Source of the DNA: UBA3069 sp050633465
Lineage (GTDB): Bacteria; Pseudomonadota; Alphaproteobacteria; Rhodobacterales; Rhodobacteraceae
Reading direction: 5' to 3'
Length of the DNA stretch: 64,000 bases
Assembly (NCBI GenBank): GCA_050633465.1
Contig: JBOEGO010000008.1
Coordinates: 7,866 to 71,865, forward strand
Both the position numbers and the translations under genes were made by a program. The notes below the pieces were generated by a model that did no database searches, was not told the origin of the DNA, and saw nothing but the letters and a program-made list of their open reading frames with translations. The first letter of the stretch is position 1. The number at the start of each line of letters is the position of its first letter. This document shows, piece after piece, positions 24,861 through 34,090 of this stretch.

Positions 24861-26169
24861 CGTTTTCATATCCTTTGCCCGCCCAAAGCGGGGTTGATTG
24901 CGCCAGCAATTGCAAGGGTTGGGGCAGATCGCGCAGCGGTGCAGCGACCAGCGGATGACTGTCGACCACCCCCCCGGTTTGCGTGGCGGGGAATTGCGAC
25001 TGTGACCAGCGCACCAGTTGCACCGCAGGGGCACCCAGCAACAGTTTGGCCGCGGGTTGCGACCATAAAATATGGTCTATCAGGTCGTTGGGGCGGTAAA
25101 TGCTGTCGGCCCGCGCATCGCCATCCAGATCAAACACAGCATGGTCGGACCAGTAATTGCCGGTTCCGTCATAGGACCATTCCACATCACGGGTGCCAAC
25201 ATATTTGACCTGTGTGCGATTGGCGATAAAGGCATTGCCGGTGATGGTATTGCGCTCTGATCCGGCGGTGAAATGCACCCCGATGCCACAGCCCTGAAAC
25301 GTATTTTCCGCCAGCAGGTTACGGTGCGAGTTATAGACAAAGGCGCATTTTTTCGCGCCCCCCGTCACCAGATTGGCAAAGACATCGGATGCGTTGGTGT
25401 AGTTCAGCATGACACCGTAATCGCGGTCATTGATCGACATGTTGTCGCGGGCGGTGATGCGATCAGAATACATCATGGCAAAGCCAAGGTGGTTGCCGAT
25501 CGACACATTGCCGGCGATCAGGCTGTCATTGGTATACATGTAATGCACGGCAAACCGCAGGTCGCGCATCAGGTTGCCGCGATAGGTGTTATCGCGCGAG
25601 GTGTTGGAAAAAATCCCGTCGCGCCCGTAACGGATTTCATTGTTTTCAACCACTGAACCGGGCGCGTTCCAGACGTATACCCCGTTGCCCCGGTCGTTCA
25701 TCCGCGCCAGCCGCAGGCCGGTGATCCGGTTGCCGATGACCCGCGCATCGCGCGCACCGTGAATATCGACCCCCACCAGATTGCCGCGAATGTCGTTATC
25801 CGCAACACGCGCACGCCCCGCCTTTTTCGTCAGCTTTACGCCCGCGTCTATGGTGCTGTGCGATCGCCCGGACCCCGTGATCAACAACCCCGAAACGGTG
25901 ACATCAGCAGCGTTGACAGTGATCACGCTGCCCTGCCCGCCCGCGTCGATCACGGCACCCGCCTGCCCCGTCAGCCGCAGCGGTTTATCAATATTCAGCG
26001 GGCCGGAATACCGCCCCGCCGTCAGCACAATCTCATCCCCCGCCGCAGCATCAGCCACGGCGGCGGACAGCGCCCCGCCCGATGATGGCGCCAGCACGAT
26101 CCGGTCCGCCAGCGCGGGCGCCGCGATCAGGATCATGGCCAGCATCATATGGGCAAGGCGTTTCATCAT
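24835..26169 (-). CDS. nosD: NosD, periplasmic copper-assembly protein
   Basis: A 444-residue protein with a signal peptide (HMMLAMILIAAPALA). A right-handed beta-helix of CASH/PbH1 repeats follows (VVENNEIRYGRDGIFSNTSR, NTYRGNLMRDLRFAVHYMYT). It receives copper from NosL and helps build the CuZ centre of NosZ. The start overlaps the nosZ stop as ATGA. The C-terminal tail of about 60 residues after the helix is proline-rich. Confidence 0.93.
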   Translation of the reverse strand: MMKRLAHMMLAMILIAAPALADRIVLAPSSGGALSAAVADAAAGDEIVLTAGRYSGPLNIDKPLRLTGQAGAVIDAGGQGSVITVNAADVTVSGLLITGSGRSHSTIDAGVKLTKKAGRARVADNDIRGNLVGVDIHGARDARVIGNRITGLRLARMNDRGNGVYVWNAPGSVVENNEIRYGRDGIFSNTSRDNTYRGNLMRDLRFAVHYMYTNDSLIAGNVSIGNHLGFAMMYSDRITARDNMSINDRDYGVMLNYTNASDVFANLVTGGAKKCAFVYNSHRNLLAENTFQGCGIGVHFTAGSERNTITGNAFIANRTQVKYVGTRDVEWSYDGTGNYWSDHAVFDLDGDARADSIYRPNDLIDHILWSQPAAKLLLGAPAVQLVRWSQSQFPATQTGGVVDSHPLVAAPLRDLPQPLQLLAQSTPLWAGKGYENDADALSAH

Positions 26170-28103
26170 GCTTTAGGCTCTACGAACATACGGCCGCGCA
26201 TTTCCATGTGCAGCGCATGACAGAACCATTGGCAGTAATACCAATAGACGCCCGGTTTCGCCGCGACAAAGCTGATCGAGGCAGTGGCCTGCGGGCCGAC
26301 CTCCATCGCAACGCCGTGGTTGTTCAGGGTAAACCCGTGGGTCAGATCGTCGATGTCATCCAGATTGGTGACGTAAACGGTGACCTCGTTGCCCTCTTGC
26401 ACGGTAAAGGATTCAAGGCTGAACTGCGGTGCCTGACTGGACATGTAAACGCGCACCTTGTTGCCATCACGGATGATGGTGTCCTGGTAATCGTCGATAT
26501 CCACACCGTCTGCTTCGGCCTGAATGCGGGCATCGGCCCATGTCGGATCATTGCGATCCCACAGCGACACAGGGTTCACAACCGAACGGTGAACGATGAT
26601 GCTGTCATGGGGTTCGGCAAATGTGGGGCCATCGTGGACCAGCTCCATATCCGTGCCATTCAGCGAAAACAGCTGTTCGTTTTCCGGTTTCAACGGGCCG
26701 ACATTGATGAACCTGTCCTTGGAAAACTTGTTCATCGAAATATACCATTTGCCATCGGCATCCAGCGTTTCACCCATCGAGGTAGAGTTGTGGCCGGGTT
26801 GGTAATGCACATCCTTTTTGGTGCGGATCGGGTCCACGTCTTCGCCGTTATGGGCGCGCACCGCGTCTTCGATGTTCCACATCACCACCTGACTGTCCAA
26901 AAACAGCGTGGTCAGTGCGTTGCCCTGTCCGTCAAAACAGGTGTGAAGCGGCCCAAGCCCCAGTTCCGGTTCGGCCACAATAACCGAACGCGGATCAATA
27001 TCGGTGTCAAACAGCGCATCAATCTTGCGCACGTCGATCACCGATACCGTGGGCGACAGCTTGCCGTTGATGCACAGGTGGATTTTGTCCGGTGCCATGT
27101 TGACGCCATGGGGCGAATTGGGGATCGGAATATAGCGGGTGTATTTTTTGTTCTGGCCCTTGCGACCATCCAGAACCTTGACCCCGTTCAATTCGATGAA
27201 ATCACCGGCGGCGATGCCTGCTTCGATTTCGGCAATGTTAAAGACCACGACGTGGTCCATCTCTGCTTCCATCATCTCGGCCAGGTTCATACCCATTTCC
27301 GAGTTATAGGAGGTAGAAAAGGCATATTTGCCGTCGTAATCGCAATCGGTGTTGTCCAGATTGCCCGACACCATCACCTGCCAGGCCACGGTCATCTCAT
27401 CCGCGTTGATGGCGGTGTAAAAGTTGACGTATTGCGACGGATCATCCAGCACCTTGCCGTCATTCACCATGGGTGTTTCGTCTTCGCCATTGGCGAACAC
27501 ATAGTTGGTGCGCGGCCATTTTTGCGGGCGCAGACCATGGATCGCCTTGGCGTTGGGGATTTCCAGAATTTTGTCGCATTTCATCACATCGCCGCGCACG
27601 CGGGCGACGCGGGTGTTGGCCTTGTCGTTCATGAACAGGAAACGGCCATCATATTTGCCCTCGGTGAACGACATATGCACGTGGTGCAAATCGCCGTTGT
27701 CATGGACCTTTTTACCCTGCGCTTCCAAAAACTTCTTGGTTTCGGGCAACATGTTCTCGCTCAGCACCTTGAGCGATTCATTGGTCGACCCCCAGCCCGT
27801 GGCGGAACAGCGGTTGAACACGGGCACGCGCATCAGTTCGCGCATCGACGGAATGCCCAGAATGCGCATTTCGCCGGTCTGGCCCGATGACCAGAACCCG
27901 TAATATTCATCCAACTCGCCCGGTCCGGGGATGCCCGCATGGCCATCGGCGGCGGTGGCCGATGTTGCGCTGGCTGCGGCCATGGCCGCCGTGCCACCCA
28001 ACAGGCCCAAACGCCCGCCAGCCCCACCCATCAGCGCCGCTCCGGTGGCCGTGGCCCCCATGAAACTGCGGCGGCTCAGGCCATTTTTCATTGTATCAGA
28101 CAT
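26166..28103 (-). CDS. nosZ: nitrous oxide reductase, clade I (Tat-exported)
   Basis: A 645-residue enzyme that reduces N2O to N2. The Tat leader SRRSFMGATATG marks clade I. The seven-bladed propeller carries CuZ histidines (DLHHVHMSFTEG, YQPGHNSTSMGET, EPHDSIIVHR). The C-terminal cupredoxin has the CuA motif YYCQWFCHALHMEMRGRM. The length is normal. It follows nosR by about 20 bases and is coupled to nosD. Confidence 0.98.
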   Translation of the reverse strand: MSDTMKNGLSRRSFMGATATGAALMGGAGGRLGLLGGTAAMAAASATSATAADGHAGIPGPGELDEYYGFWSSGQTGEMRILGIPSMRELMRVPVFNRCSATGWGSTNESLKVLSENMLPETKKFLEAQGKKVHDNGDLHHVHMSFTEGKYDGRFLFMNDKANTRVARVRGDVMKCDKILEIPNAKAIHGLRPQKWPRTNYVFANGEDETPMVNDGKVLDDPSQYVNFYTAINADEMTVAWQVMVSGNLDNTDCDYDGKYAFSTSYNSEMGMNLAEMMEAEMDHVVVFNIAEIEAGIAAGDFIELNGVKVLDGRKGQNKKYTRYIPIPNSPHGVNMAPDKIHLCINGKLSPTVSVIDVRKIDALFDTDIDPRSVIVAEPELGLGPLHTCFDGQGNALTTLFLDSQVVMWNIEDAVRAHNGEDVDPIRTKKDVHYQPGHNSTSMGETLDADGKWYISMNKFSKDRFINVGPLKPENEQLFSLNGTDMELVHDGPTFAEPHDSIIVHRSVVNPVSLWDRNDPTWADARIQAEADGVDIDDYQDTIIRDGNKVRVYMSSQAPQFSLESFTVQEGNEVTVYVTNLDDIDDLTHGFTLNNHGVAMEVGPQATASISFVAAKPGVYWYYCQWFCHALHMEMRGRMFVEPKA

Positions 28104-28122
28104 TGACGTCTTCCTTCCTTGG

Positions 28123-30333
28123 TTATCTTAAATTGGGATGATTTGCGATTGCTGCGGCATCGGGCCGTGGCAGATCGGGTGCGGATACTGCCGCACGCCG
28201 TTTCAATTTCTTGATCACGACGGGGCATTTTTCGCTGGACTGGTACAGCACCTGACAGTGCATGCAGTTCAGGCATTCGTTGGGGTTGATTTCGCCGGTG
28301 GGATGGATCGCCTGCACCATGCATTCATTGGCACAGGTCTGGCAGGGGCTGCCGCATTCCTTGTATCGTTTCAGCCAGTCGAACATGCGCAACCGCGCCG
28401 GAATCGCCAGCGCCGCGCCCAGCGGGCACAGGTAGCGGCAATAAAACCGTTCCACGAACAGCCCCGCAATCAACAGCGCCCCGGCATAGGCCACAAACGG
28501 CCATGCGCGGATGAATTTCAGGATGATCGCGGTCTTGAACGGTTCGACCTCGGCCAGATGTTCGGCCTGTTCGATCGAATACAGCGAAACCCCGAACAAC
28601 CCCAGAAAGATCATGTATTTCAGCGCCCACAGCCGTTCATGCAAACCCCAGGGCAGGGTCCACTGCGGGATGCCGATCTTGCGCGCGATCTGGTTTGACA
28701 GCTCTTGCAGGGCGCCAAACGGGCACAGCCAGCCGCAATAGGCACCACGCCCCCAGAACAGCAGCGCGGTGGCCACGGAAAACCACAGGATAAAGGTCAG
28801 CGGATCCAGCAAAAACGCCTGCCAGCTGAAATGGGTGGTCAAGGCACCAAACAGCGCCATCAGGTTGACAACAGACAGTTGCGCATTGGCATAAAAGCCA
28901 AGGAAAACCAGCGTCAGCGTCAGGAATGACATGCGGAACCAATAGGTGAATTTGGCCGAGCGCGTGACATAGGACTGGAAAAAGAACGCCCCGGTCAGCA
29001 CCAGCAACATCACGCCCAGCGCCACAATCTGCGTGGTCTTATCCTGCCAGATCCGTTGCCACAGCGCGTTTTGCGCGGCGTTTTCACTGGCGGCGGTGTC
29101 GGCCTGCACAGGCGCGGGGGCGGCCACGGGTGTCAGGTAGGCGGCGGGCAACTGATACCCCAGATCAAAGGTGGTAAACACCTTTTCAATCGCGGCGACA
29201 TCGCGCTGCACCAGCAATTGCAGCCGGAACGGTTTGGTCGGGTCAAACCCCACATCAGCGGGAATTTTGAACAGATCCTTTTCGACAAATTCCGGCGCGC
29301 CCGATGTGGCAATCACCCCCATGCGGCGGTGGCCACGGTCACGAAACCGCACCGAAACATCATCCTGTATCAGCACGATCCGGTCAAAAATGCCACCGCG
29401 CACATATCCCGACCCCTTGAAAGAATACAGACCCCGCCCGACCACGGCGATGGCATGTTCGCCCTCCTCTAACCAATTGGTCAGGTTCGTGTTTTCGGCG
29501 TCACCCAGAATGGCCTTGCCGATGCCCGGCACCGATACCAGCGCCACCTGCATGTCGATGAATGTGGTTTCCGGCGGCGCCTTTAGGGCGCGTTTGGCGG
29601 CGCGGGGGTCGTCCATTTGTTCGAACGCGGCGTTGATCTGCCCCACGTCCAGCGACAGGCGGCGCAGGGTGCCGTCGCCCTCCATCACGGTCCAGTCACC
29701 GGGCGCACTGGCACCGGCATCAATGGTGAATTTCGGGCCTGTGTCGACCTCGGCGTGCAACCCGCCCAGACCCAGTGCGCGCGCCACTTTCAACCCGGCC
29801 CGCACGATGCTGTCGTCGATCACCATAATGGTGACAGTCGCGCCGGAAATGATGTTCAATTCATGGCCCGATCCGCCTGCGGCGGCCTCCTCGACCAGGT
29901 TCATACCTTTGTATCCGGCCACCATCGCCTTGATCTTGGTGTCGGGAATGCCAATCAAAACAATGGGTTCTGAATGTTTGACCAGTTGCACGCCCAGAAT
30001 GCGCGCATCAGCATCCACTGCCACCATGGTATGGATCGGTTTGCCCGAATACCCCGTGGTGCCCACGAAATCAGAGGTGATGAAGACATGGCCGATTTCA
30101 ACGCCGCCGCGCATGATCGGGGCGACGGGCAGGTCATCACGAATGGGACCATAGGCATCAGCGCCCTGGGCCATATCAGCGGGGGGAATTTTGGCCAGAA
30201 ACTGCGCCAGCACCGGCTGGTTGGACTGGGCGCGCAGCGGGTTTGCACAGATCAGGGCCAATAAAACCGCCACAAACAGCAGCGAAACGGCATTGTGCAG
30301 ACGAAAAAGGAAGGGCTGGAAACAGCTGGGCAT
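28123..30333 (-). CDS. nosR: NosR, membrane flavo-iron-sulfur protein
   Basis: A 736-residue protein with a signal/anchor, a periplasmic FMN-binding domain (GSGHELNIISGATVTIMVIDD, Thr in SGATVT as FMN site), six membrane helices of the NapH/RnfD-like type and two 4Fe-4S clusters near the C-terminus (CQTCANECMVQAIHP and CLNCMHCQVLYQ). It supplies electrons to NosZ and is needed for nos expression or activity. It begins three bases after the upstream DUF2946-like gene. Confidence 0.96.
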   Translation of the reverse strand: MPSCFQPFLFRLHNAVSLLFVAVLLALICANPLRAQSNQPVLAQFLAKIPPADMAQGADAYGPIRDDLPVAPIMRGGVEIGHVFITSDFVGTTGYSGKPIHTMVAVDADARILGVQLVKHSEPIVLIGIPDTKIKAMVAGYKGMNLVEEAAAGGSGHELNIISGATVTIMVIDDSIVRAGLKVARALGLGGLHAEVDTGPKFTIDAGASAPGDWTVMEGDGTLRRLSLDVGQINAAFEQMDDPRAAKRALKAPPETTFIDMQVALVSVPGIGKAILGDAENTNLTNWLEEGEHAIAVVGRGLYSFKGSGYVRGGIFDRIVLIQDDVSVRFRDRGHRRMGVIATSGAPEFVEKDLFKIPADVGFDPTKPFRLQLLVQRDVAAIEKVFTTFDLGYQLPAAYLTPVAAPAPVQADTAASENAAQNALWQRIWQDKTTQIVALGVMLLVLTGAFFFQSYVTRSAKFTYWFRMSFLTLTLVFLGFYANAQLSVVNLMALFGALTTHFSWQAFLLDPLTFILWFSVATALLFWGRGAYCGWLCPFGALQELSNQIARKIGIPQWTLPWGLHERLWALKYMIFLGLFGVSLYSIEQAEHLAEVEPFKTAIILKFIRAWPFVAYAGALLIAGLFVERFYCRYLCPLGAALAIPARLRMFDWLKRYKECGSPCQTCANECMVQAIHPTGEINPNECLNCMHCQVLYQSSEKCPVVIKKLKRRAAVSAPDLPRPDAAAIANHPNLR

Positions 30334-30336
30334 ATC

Positions 30337-30717
30337 TTAGACCTTGCTTTGAAACGGGGGGCCACGGGACGGATGCCACACCCGCAGGGCGCGGATTGGC
30401 AGCGATGTCAGGGCCATGAAACCGGGTTCCCCCCGCGCCGCATCAGCCACCACCGAAAAGGGCGCGAACAGGGCGGCAAGCGGCACGAGGGAACAGTCTG
30501 CGCAATGGGCGCATTCCTGTGATTGCTGTGGTGAAACGGGATTGCCCCGCGCGTCCAACACCAGCGATTGCGCGCCAGAGCCGCTGCAAATCGTGATCGT
30601 CTGCTGGCCCGCACGGGCCAGATCATGCGCGGTTTTCAAATAGCCGCCAAACCCCGCCGCCAAACCCAGGCTGGCAGCAAGAATCAGGGATAGGAAAAGG
30701 GGCACAAACCGTGTCAT
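30337..30717 (-). CDS. DUF2946-like small exported protein, first gene of the nos operon
   Basis: About 126 residues with an N-terminal signal or anchor (LFLSLILAASLGLAAGF) and a cysteine-containing core (ITICSGSGAQSLVLDARGNPV, then ECAHCADCSLVPLA) like DUF2946 proteins. The pair of close cysteines suggests a metal, perhaps copper, role that would suit nitrous oxide reductase assembly. The ATG at 30717 is preferred to a TTG at 30732; both have weak ribosome sites. It abuts nosR by three bases, so it is almost certainly in the same transcript. Confidence 0.6.
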   Translation of the reverse strand: MTRFVPLFLSLILAASLGLAAGFGGYLKTAHDLARAGQQTITICSGSGAQSLVLDARGNPVSPQQSQECAHCADCSLVPLAALFAPFSVVADAARGEPGFMALTSLPIRALRVWHPSRGPPFQSKV

Positions 30718-30752
30718 GCGCCAAGGTTTCAAATGAAACGGGCGCGATCACA

Positions 30753-30766
30753 TTGACTTTAGTCAA
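30753..30766. promoter_or_regulatory. perfect Dnr/NnrR-type box TTGAC-TTTA-GTCAA for the nos operon
   Basis: A perfect palindrome of the consensus. Its centre is only about 42 bases before the first ATG of the operon. If activation uses the usual -41.5 position, the transcript would start almost at that ATG. Confidence 0.85.
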
Positions 30767-30851
30767 AGCATTTTCGCAATAATTACAGCGGCTTAAAATT
30801 CAAAATCCGGAATGCGACAGTTTTCATCAGGATGTCAGGGAATTAGCGGAT

Positions 30852-31352
30852 TCACGCGGCCGGATAATGCGCAAACAGGCCCGGCTTGCCGTCGCGTCCG
30901 ACCAGCATCACATCATAGGCATCGCGTTCTGATTCCGGCCCCATGCCGGGTGACCCGAAGGGCATTCCCGGCACCGCCAGCCCGATCGCATCGGGGCGGG
31001 TGTCCAGCAATTTGCGAATGTCGGCGGGGGGAACGTGGCCTTCGATCACGTAGCCGTCGACCAGCGCTGTGTGGCAGGATGCCAGATCCGGCGAAATGCC
31101 CAGCCGCGCCTTGAACGCATATAGCGCATCATTGTCGGCGTGGCGCGTTTCGACGGTAAACCCCGCCTGTTCCAACACCGCAACCCATGCACCGCAGCAT
31201 CCGCAGGACGGGTCTTTGACCACCTGCACCAATGGCGCGTTTCCGGCCACCGCCAGCGCGGGCCATGCGCCCAACCCGACACCGGCACCGATCACGGCAC
31301 CAGCCCCGGCAAGCGACTGCATCACAAACGAGCGGCGGTTGAGGGTGGTCAT
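30852..31352 (-). CDS. DUF411 metal-binding protein
   Basis: A 166-residue exported protein with a twin-arginine-like leader (NRRSFVMQSLAGAG). The DUF411 core is DPSCGCCGAWVAVLEQAGF, TALVDGYVIEGHVPPADI and LAVPGMPFGSPGM. DUF411 proteins are often found with copper-handling genes. Between nos and nap it may sequester or deliver copper for the copper-rich denitrification enzymes. That link is inferred from the CGCC motif and the neighbours. Confidence 0.8.
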   Translation of the reverse strand: MTTLNRRSFVMQSLAGAGAVIGAGVGLGAWPALAVAGNAPLVQVVKDPSCGCCGAWVAVLEQAGFTVETRHADNDALYAFKARLGISPDLASCHTALVDGYVIEGHVPPADIRKLLDTRPDAIGLAVPGMPFGSPGMGPESERDAYDVMLVGRDGKPGLFAHYPAA

Positions 31353-31396
31353 GGCTGTGATCCTTGCATGGGGTGAACGATGGCCCCGACCCTAGG

Positions 31397-31906
31397 TCAG
31401 GCGGCGCGGCGCAGCAACGGGCGCGCCCATGACAATAACGTGTTCACATCCGCATCCAGCGCCACGGCATCGCCACCGCAGAACTCCATAAACGCGTTTA
31501 TGTTCAATCCGTTGGTGCCGACGATCACCGGAATGTCGCGCATCACGGCGGCGGCAATCACATCGCGAAACCCGCGCCCGCCAGCCTCGTGTTTGCCGAA
31601 TTTGTTGATCACCAGAATTTCGGCCCCCTCCAGCCGCGCAGCGGTCAGGCCCACCGCCTGTTCCAGCGCGTTCGGGTCCAGATGGCAGCCCCGCGAATTG
31701 GGGCCAAGATCCTGCGAGATGCGGATCACGCCACCATCGGGCAGCACCCGCACATCCATGTCGCATTTGTGCGATTTCGGGCGCGGCGTGTCGGTTTGGG
31801 TGGTGCCGATCACGCGCACACCATCATCCAGCAATTGCAGCGCCAATCCGGCCAATGCACGGTTTACAACCGCACCTTCGGCATGGGTCACATAGGCGAA
31901 TTTCAT
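31397..31906 (-). CDS. DUF2478 family protein (nucleotide- or molybdate-linked)
   Basis: A 169-residue cytosolic protein beginning KFAYVTHAEGAVVNRALAGL. It has DUF2478-type segments (CDMDVRVLPDGGVIRISQDLG, ILVINKFGKHEAGGRGFRDVI). This family is often coded next to molybdenum transport or molybdoenzyme genes, which fits a place 64 bases after napC. A role in molybdenum cofactor supply for NapA is possible but unproven. GGGGGAC precedes the ATG at 31906. Confidence 0.65.
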   Translation of the reverse strand: MKFAYVTHAEGAVVNRALAGLALQLLDDGVRVIGTTQTDTPRPKSHKCDMDVRVLPDGGVIRISQDLGPNSRGCHLDPNALEQAVGLTAARLEGAEILVINKFGKHEAGGRGFRDVIAAAVMRDIPVIVGTNGLNINAFMEFCGGDAVALDADVNTLLSWARPLLRRAA

Positions 31907-31969
31907 GGGATCGTCCCCCGTTGGTTCAGATATGGCGCGCCGGATCATAACACCCGCCGCGCCGCCTGT

Positions 31970-32683
31970 TCAATTGGACCCAAGGTAGCGTTTTATATCG
32001 GCCTTGGCCGCCGCCACATCCCTGGTCTGGACCGGAACATCGCCGTTTGCCTCCAGCTCGGCGACGACACCGCGATAGGCATCCAGATAGTCGGGCGGCA
32101 GTTTATGCGCGATGCCCTGATGGCAGTCGATACAGGTCATGCCATCGTCCAGCGCCCTCTGGTGGTTATCGCCTGCGCGGTTTTCCTGCATGGTGAAATC
32201 CATGAATTCAAAGGCGTGGCAGTTGCGGCATTCCTTACTGTCGGTCCGTTTCATCCGCTTCCATTCGTTGGTCGCCAGATCAATACGGTGCTCCTTGAAC
32301 TTTTCCTCGGTCCAGATGGATTTGGAAATAAAGTGGCCATACAGTTCCTTGGTGGCCTGCACCTTGCGGATCATTTTCGGCCCCCAATCCTTGGGCACAT
32401 GGCAATCGGGACAGGTGGCGCGCACACCGGAACGGTTGTTCTGGTGAATGGTGCCCTGATATTCGGCATAAACATTGTCACGCATTTCGTGACAGCCGAT
32501 GCAGAATTCCTCGCGGTTGGTCATTTCCAGCGCCCAGTGGAACCCACCCCAGAACATGATGCCCAGCGCAAAACCCGTCACCGTCAAAAAGCCCAGCGAA
32601 AACACCCCCGAAGGCGATGCGATGAACCGCCAGACGCGGCGCAGAAACCCCGGGCGGGCGTCTTTGGTATCCTTGTCAGCCAT
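31970..32683 (-). CDS. napC: NapC, membrane tetraheme cytochrome c
   Basis: A 237-residue NapC/NirT-family quinol dehydrogenase with one N-terminal membrane helix (VFSLGFLTVTGFALGIMFW). Four c-heme sites are CIGCH, CPDCH, CRNCH and CIDCH. It takes electrons from ubiquinol and passes them to NapB. It is the last gene of napFDAGHBC. Confidence 0.95.
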   Translation of the reverse strand: MADKDTKDARPGFLRRVWRFIASPSGVFSLGFLTVTGFALGIMFWGGFHWALEMTNREEFCIGCHEMRDNVYAEYQGTIHQNNRSGVRATCPDCHVPKDWGPKMIRKVQATKELYGHFISKSIWTEEKFKEHRIDLATNEWKRMKRTDSKECRNCHAFEFMDFTMQENRAGDNHQRALDDGMTCIDCHQGIAHKLPPDYLDAYRGVVAELEANGDVPVQTRDVAAAKADIKRYLGSN

Positions 32684-32710
32684 AGTATATTCCTTTCAGA
32701 CGCCAGCGGC

Positions 32711-33148
32711 CTAGTTCGAAGGTTTGAACAGGTTGTCGACCAGCGCAGGCGCATCGGCCTGCGGCACGTGGCACTGGTTGCAGAACCAGCGGGTGCCCGC
32801 GATGCTGTCCAACTGGTTGCCCTGACGGTCCATGTAATGGGTCATCGACAGGGTCGGCGCGCCGCGATCGCCCGCTTTGGTCCAGTCGTGGCAGGCCAGA
32901 CATTCATTGGCTGACAGGTCGATCTGGTATTGTTCAATCGTATGCGGGATCAGCGGCGGTTGCTGGCGGTAATTGCGCACGAAACGGTTTTCATCCTGAT
33001 GGAACACATCGTCGATGGGCACGTATTCGTCCACCTCGGCGCCACGCAGGGTTTCCACCCCGACGGTTGCTTGCTGTGCAAGGGCCGTGCCGCCGACGGC
33101 CATCAGGGCCAGAACCGTCAGGGCAAAGGGCAGGTTTTGCTTTTTCAT
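32711..33148 (-). CDS. napB: NapB, diheme cytochrome c subunit
   Basis: A 145-residue periplasmic electron-transfer subunit of nitrate reductase with a signal peptide ending TALAQQ. Two heme sites, CLACH and CNQCH, and the NapB-like PPLIPHTIEQYQIDLSANEC segment are present. It links NapC to NapA. It lies between napH and napC on the same strand. Confidence 0.94.
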   Translation of the reverse strand: MKKQNLPFALTVLALMAVGGTALAQQATVGVETLRGAEVDEYVPIDDVFHQDENRFVRNYRQQPPLIPHTIEQYQIDLSANECLACHDWTKAGDRGAPTLSMTHYMDRQGNQLDSIAGTRWFCNQCHVPQADAPALVDNLFKPSN

Positions 33149-33169
33149 TTCACTTACTCCGTTGCTTGC

Positions 33170-34090
33170 TCAGGCAGCTTGATCGGCCTTGGACGCAGGG
33201 TTGGGTTTGGTTTTCACGCGCCCCGGTGCAGGGCGGGCATCAAAACGATGGGTAAATTCAAAGACATTGACCGAACACACATCGATGCAGCGGCCACAAT
33301 TGGTGCAATCGGGCGATAGGATCAGCGGTGTGTCGCCCTGCGTGCCGCGCAGGGCGGGGGTGATGACATGCATTTCGGGGCAGACGGCGAAACAATCCAT
33401 ACAGTCGTCGCAGGCGGCGCGATCAACGGCGGTGACGCGCAGCAGGGATTTCGCGCCCAGCGCCCCGTAAAACGCACCCACCGGGCACAGATGCCCGCAC
33501 CAGCCACGCCGCGACAGCAACAGATCGAACAGGAACACCCCGATAACAAAGGTCCATGCAAACCCCGCGCCAAACACCAGCGCACGGTGCAACATGGTGA
33601 TCGGATTGACCAATTCCCATGCAATCACGCCCGTCAGACCCGAGGTGGCAAACACCCCCAGCATGGCAATCACGCGGGTCTGGCGTTTGGGTTGCCAGCC
33701 CTTGGGCAGGTCCAGTTTGCTATGCAGCCAATGCGCGCCATCCGTCACCGGATTGATCGGGCAGACCCATGAACAATAGGCCCGCCCGCCGATCAGCGCG
33801 TAAACCACGGCCACGATCAGCGCACCAACCAGCGCGGCCAGTTCGGGCCAATGCCCCGCCGCCATGGATTGCAGCATTATGAACGGATCGGTCAGCGGCA
33901 GCACATTCAGGGTCAGCGACCCCGCCAATGTGCCCTTAACCCACCAGATGCCAAACCACGGCCCCAACAGGAACACCCCCAAAAAGAGCGCCTGACTGAA
34001 CCGCCGCAGGATCAGAAACCTGTAGGCGTTGAACCAGCCCTTAAGCTCGATGGCCTCGGCCCCGACGGGGCGTTTGGTTTTCGCGCTCAT
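33170..34090 (-). CDS. napH: NapH, quinol dehydrogenase membrane subunit
   Basis: A 306-residue protein with four membrane helices, the CSWVCP and CGHLCPVGAFYG motifs at the membrane face and two C-terminal 4Fe-4S motifs (CDDCMDCFAVCPEM, CTNCGRCIDVCSVNVF). With NapG it forms an alternative quinol-oxidising route to NapA. Its ATG overlaps the napG stop. Confidence 0.93.
   Translation of the reverse strand: MSAKTKRPVGAEAIELKGWFNAYRFLILRRFSQALFLGVFLLGPWFGIWWVKGTLAGSLTLNVLPLTDPFIMLQSMAAGHWPELAALVGALIVAVVYALIGGRAYCSWVCPINPVTDGAHWLHSKLDLPKGWQPKRQTRVIAMLGVFATSGLTGVIAWELVNPITMLHRALVFGAGFAWTFVIGVFLFDLLLSRRGWCGHLCPVGAFYGALGAKSLLRVTAVDRAACDDCMDCFAVCPEMHVITPALRGTQGDTPLILSPDCTNCGRCIDVCSVNVFEFTHRFDARPAPGRVKTKPNPASKADQAA

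Noticed and set aside
26082..27890. A 602-codon open frame opposite nosZ
   Set aside because: The opposite strand encodes a complete nitrous oxide reductase, and this frame shows no family motif or ribosome site.
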